Source: Chitinophagaceae bacterium (lineage in GTDB: Bacteria; Bacteroidota; Bacteroidia; Chitinophagales; Chitinophagaceae). From it: a stretch of DNA of 5,391 nt. How positions within the stretch are numbered: position 1 is the first letter of the stretch; the number at the start of each line of letters is the position of its first letter. The translations under genes were made by a program, and so were the position numbers. This document shows, in pieces, positions 5,185 through 5,391 of this stretch. The notes beneath the pieces are model-generated. The model saw only the letters and a program-made list of their open reading frames with translations, was not told the DNA's origin and made no database searches. The stretch covers positions 1-5,391 of the forward strand of contig CANFLJ010000156.1 of the NCBI GenBank assembly GCA_947447815.1, written 5' to 3'.

Positions 5185-5391
5185 TTAATTAGTTCTCCAT
5201 GCATTCAAATTAATTGAACCAAAATATTTGGTAGTACTATCAATTTGTAAAGGTTCGGAAAGATAGAGTCTGTAAGAAACATTTTCTTTCTTCCAGGTTA
5301 GTCCTTTATTGGAATGGGGTATAGGTGTTTTGCCATCTTTTTTAAACATTCTGCTGGGATGGTCATAAGTAGTAGAAGGAAGTTTCAACTG
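5185..5391 (-). CDS. C-terminal end of an unidentified protein (partial, runs off the window)
   Basis: The frame is open to the window edge: the last complete codon, CAG at 5391-5389, codes Gln, and the next, TTG at 5388-5386, is most simply an internal Leu rather than a start. Only the last 68 residues are present, with segments such as TTYDHPSRMFKKDGKTPIPH and YFGSINLNAWRTN and a TAA stop. I do not recognise a family. The segment is hydrophilic, with no membrane helix. The stop is 12 bases upstream of the secreted YD-like protein gene on the same strand, so the two are probably cotranscribed and may act together, but the partner's role is unknown too. Its GC content appears a little higher than that of the gene downstream. 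Confidence 0.7.
   Translation of the reverse strand, partial: QLKLPSTTYDHPSRMFKKDGKTPIPHSNKGLTWKKENVSYRLYLSEPLQIDSTTKYFGSINLNAWRTN

Overview
The window looks like a piece of a Bacteroidota chromosome, perhaps from the Chitinophagaceae or a relative. This is inferred from weak or absent Shine-Dalgarno sequences before every gene, a TAnnTTTG-like promoter element, AT-rich spacers, hairpin terminators of the AAAGCCACT/AGTGGCTTT type and a secreted YD-repeat-like protein. No species can be named from the sequence alone.

Left part (1-3142) is an ordinary housekeeping region, all on the + strand: purN (purine synthesis), a glutamate/aspartate-type cation symporter of the DAACS/SLC1 family, a DedA/VTT-domain membrane protein 17 bases downstream and probably cotranscribed with the symporter, and a small cytoplasmic FKBP-type prolyl isomerase followed by a clear intrinsic terminator.

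Middle part (3143-4131) holds a two-gene type II toxin-antitoxin module: an AF2212/DUF104-like antitoxin and a VapC-like PIN-domain RNase with all four acidic residues, joined by a 4-base ATGA overlap. The module lies between two copies of the FKBP gene's 3' end. Positions 3007-3074 recur without a mismatch at 3994-4061. The likeness runs on to the stop codon (76 of 81 bases, 3007-3087 versus 3994-4074), and each copy is followed by a similar hairpin terminator. Removing the 987 bases between equivalent points of the repeats would leave one intact 144-residue FKBP gene and one terminator. The best reading is that the toxin-antitoxin unit entered at the FKBP 3' end as a cassette that regenerates the gene end. 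No integrase or transposase is visible.

Right part (4171-5391) is on the - strand and distinctly AT-rich: a secreted 333-residue protein with YD-like beta-hairpin repeats, preceded 12 bases upstream by the C-terminal end of an unidentified gene that runs off the window. This operon converges on the toxin-antitoxin module, and the terminator at 4094-4131 lies between them.
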